Below, piece after piece: positions 5,648-6,992 of a DNA stretch of 6,992 nucleotides; position 1 is the stretch's first letter, and each line of letters starts with the position of its first letter. The DNA lies in contig VBCQ01000054.1 of assembly GCA_005882155.1 (NCBI GenBank), positions 1 to 6,992 on the forward strand. Direction: 5' to 3'. The position numbers and the translations under genes are program-made. The notes beneath the pieces are model-generated. The model was not told where the DNA came from. It did not search any database and saw only the letters and a program-made list of their open reading frames with translations. This DNA is from Betaproteobacteria bacterium. GTDB lineage: Bacteria > Pseudomonadota > Gammaproteobacteria > Burkholderiales > Burkholderiaceae_C.

Positions 5648-6128
5648 CGGCGCGGCCGTGCTCGCGGCGCTGTTCATGATCGGCCTGCTCGTGATGGTTC
5701 TGCTGTCCATCCTCGGGCGACAGCTGCACTTCAACCTCGCCGGCGTCGACGCCTATGCCGGCTACATGATGGCCGGCGCCGGGTTCCTCGCACTCGCCCA
5801 CACGCTCAAGCGCGGCGAGCACATCCGCGTGACCTTGCTGCTGTCGGCACTGCATGGGCGAGTCAAGCGTGGCTTCGAGATCTGGGCGCTGTTCGCCGCG
5901 ACGCTGCTCGCCGCGCTCGCCGCGGCCTACAGCTGCAAGCTCGCGTGGCAGTCGCATTCGTTTAACGACTTGTCGACCGCCAACGACGCGACGCCGCTGT
6001 GGATTCCGCAGCTGAGCATGGCAGTCGGCACCGTGATCCTCACGATCGCCTTCGTCGACGAGCTGATGCTGGAGATTCGCGGTCGGCGGGTTGTGCATGT
6101 GCCGGAGGAGGCGACTCGGAATGAATGA
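5607..6128 (+). CDS. dctQ: TRAP transporter small permease DctQ (transporter 2)
   Basis: Small membrane subunit of the second TRAP system, 173 residues from ATG 5607. Four hydrophobic segments lie at about 16-37, 47-66, 90-111 and 133-152. The family motif RGEHIRV is at 69-75, and NDATPLWIPQLSMAVG at about 126-141 precedes helix 4. I prefer ATG 5607 over GTG 5604 because it forms a TGATG junction with the original dctP stop; only a weak AAGAAG lies upstream, so translation probably depends on coupling. The gene is intact despite the broken dctP before it. Its 3' end overlaps dctM by eight bases (6121-6128). It is similar to the minus-strand DctQ through the membrane core, while its N-terminus is shorter and its C-terminal tail (RGRRVVHVPEEATRNE) is unrelated. 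Confidence 0.95.
   Translation: MPGALRKGLDALYDGAAVLAALFMIGLLVMVLLSILGRQLHFNLAGVDAYAGYMMAGAGFLALAHTLKRGEHIRVTLLLSALHGRVKRGFEIWALFAATLLAALAAAYSCKLAWQSHSFNDLSTANDATPLWIPQLSMAVGTVILTIAFVDELMLEIRGRRVVHVPEEATRNE
6104..6110 (+). promoter_or_regulatory. Strong ribosome binding site of plus-strand dctM, inside dctQ
   Basis: GGAGGAG, the best Shine-Dalgarno in the window, lies ten bases before the dctM ATG (6121) and within the last codons of dctQ. It supports that start and the eight-base overlap. The minus-strand dctM has no comparable site. Confidence 0.7.
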
Positions 6129-6992
6129 GCTCGCTGTCACCGCCCTGCTGATCGTTGCGCTGTTCGTGATTCTCGGCAGCGGCGTGTGGATCGGCCTCAC
6201 GCTGTCGGGTGTCGCGTGGATCGGCATGCAGCTTTTCAGCTCGCGGCCGGCCGGTGACGCGATGGCGGTGACGATCTGGGGCTCGGCATCGAGCTGGACC
6301 TTGACCGCCCTGCCCCTCTTCATCTGGATGGGCGAGATTCTGTTTCGCACTCGCCTGTCGCAAGACATGTTCCGCGGCCTCGCGCCGTGGATGCAGCGTC
6401 TGCCCGGCCGCTTGCTGCACACCAACGTCGTCGGCTGTGCGATCTTCGCTGCAGTGTCAGGGTCGAGCGCGGCGACCTGCGCGACGATCGGCAAGATGAG
6501 CCTGCCCGAGCTTCAAAAGCGCGGCTACCCGGACTCGATGGCGATCGGCTCGCTGGCTGGTGCCGGCACGCTCGGACTCTTGATCCCGCCGTCGATCATC
6601 ATGATCGTCTACGGCGTCGCGGCCGACGTGTCGATCGCGCAGCTGTTCATCGGCGGCATCCTGCCCGGCATCCTGCTCGCGCTGATCTTCTCCGGCTACA
6701 TCGCCGTCTGGGCGCTGCGCAACAAGGACTTGGTCCCGCCACCCGATGCGCCGCTCACGCTCAAGCAAAAGCTCGCCGAGTCGCGCAACCTGATTCCGGT
6801 CGTGCTGCTGATTGGCGCGGTGCTGGGCTCGATCTACAGCGGCGTGGCCACCGCCACCGAGGCAGCGGCGCTGGGCGTCGTCGGCGCGCTGATCATCTCG
6901 GCGGCACAGCGCTCGCTGACCTGGCGCACCTTCACGCAGTCGCTGATGGGCGGCACGCGGCTGTACTGCATGATCGCGCTGATCCTCGCAGG
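6121..6992 (+). CDS. dctM: TRAP transporter large permease DctM (transporter 2), C-terminus cut by window edge
   Basis: Ion-coupled inner-membrane permease of the second TRAP system. ATG 6121 opens a frame that stays open to the window edge: 290 complete codons of an expected 425-430. It starts MNELAVTALLIVALFVILGS (first helix). WTLTALPLFIWMGEILFRTR at about 58-77 is followed by FAAVSGSSAATCATIGK at 108-124 and AGTLGLLIPPSIIMIVYG at 147-164, the same signature blocks as in the minus-strand DctM and at matching positions. ATATEAAALG near 260 is also shared. The two proteins differ mainly in loops, for example NKDLVPPPDAPLTLKQKLAE here. A strong GGAGGAG ribosome site precedes it. No frameshift is seen in the visible part. 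The family call is certain; the substrate is unknown. Confidence 0.96.
   Translation, partial: MNELAVTALLIVALFVILGSGVWIGLTLSGVAWIGMQLFSSRPAGDAMAVTIWGSASSWTLTALPLFIWMGEILFRTRLSQDMFRGLAPWMQRLPGRLLHTNVVGCAIFAAVSGSSAATCATIGKMSLPELQKRGYPDSMAIGSLAGAGTLGLLIPPSIIMIVYGVAADVSIAQLFIGGILPGILLALIFSGYIAVWALRNKDLVPPPDAPLTLKQKLAESRNLIPVVLLIGAVLGSIYSGVATATEAAALGVVGALIISAAQRSLTWRTFTQSLMGGTRLYCMIALILA
6574..6624 (+). repeat. 51-base perfect inverted copy in dctM (right copy)
   Basis: Partner of 701-751, in opposite orientation about 5.8 kb away. It reflects the paralogous dctM genes and is long enough to serve as a substrate for homologous recombination or gene conversion. Confidence 0.85.

Noticed and set aside
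5532..6494. Minus-strand open frame of 320 codons opposite plus-strand dctQ and dctM
   Set aside because: Antisense of GC-rich codons. It resembles the plus-strand frame opposite the other dctM (810-1535) only because the underlying genes are paralogous.

Overview
The window is one GC-rich (roughly two-thirds G+C), tightly packed locus from a Gram-negative proteobacterium. Codon use, the Sec signal peptides ending in A-x-A/Q and the two complete-looking TRAP transporter gene sets fit Betaproteobacteria, most likely Burkholderiales. That placement is my inference from protein style, not from a search. No RNA gene, insertion sequence, CRISPR array or prophage gene is visible.

Layout, left to right. 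On the minus strand, read from about 4600 down to 1, lie a LysR-type regulator (3694-4599), a DUF1445 / D-glutamate-cyclase-family putative hydro-lyase (2786-3604), and TRAP transporter 1: binding protein DctP (1789-2763), small permease DctQ (1223-1792) and large permease DctM (1-1201, C-terminus cut by the window edge). On the plus strand, starting 88 bases from the regulator's start codon, lies TRAP transporter 2: DctP (4688-5647), DctQ (5607-6128) and DctM (6121-6992, cut by the right edge). The two transporters are clear paralogues arranged as mirror images around the regulator and the hydro-lyase. Their DctM genes share a perfect 51-base stretch in inverted orientation (701-751 and 6574-6624).

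How it probably works. Each DctP captures a small organic acid in the periplasm and delivers it to its DctQ/DctM pair for ion-driven import. The LysR protein, placed between the two transporters, is the obvious candidate regulator of both arms. The hydro-lyase is the only enzyme present. Its family includes D-glutamate cyclase (D-glutamate to 5-oxo-D-proline plus water), so a 5-oxoproline/glutamate-like or related hydroxy-acid substrate is a reasonable hypothesis, but the sequence does not prove it.

The most unusual thing is in the plus-strand dctP. Its reading frame is broken near the 3' end by what looks like an internal deletion of about 49 bases. The normal family C-terminus (A-V-I-D-A-Y-K-K-M-stop) is still present in the next frame and ends in a TGATG junction with dctQ. 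As written, the protein has a foreign 22-residue tail and runs 41 bases into dctQ. Otherwise this is a recognisable metabolic transport locus, and I found no clearly new kind of system.
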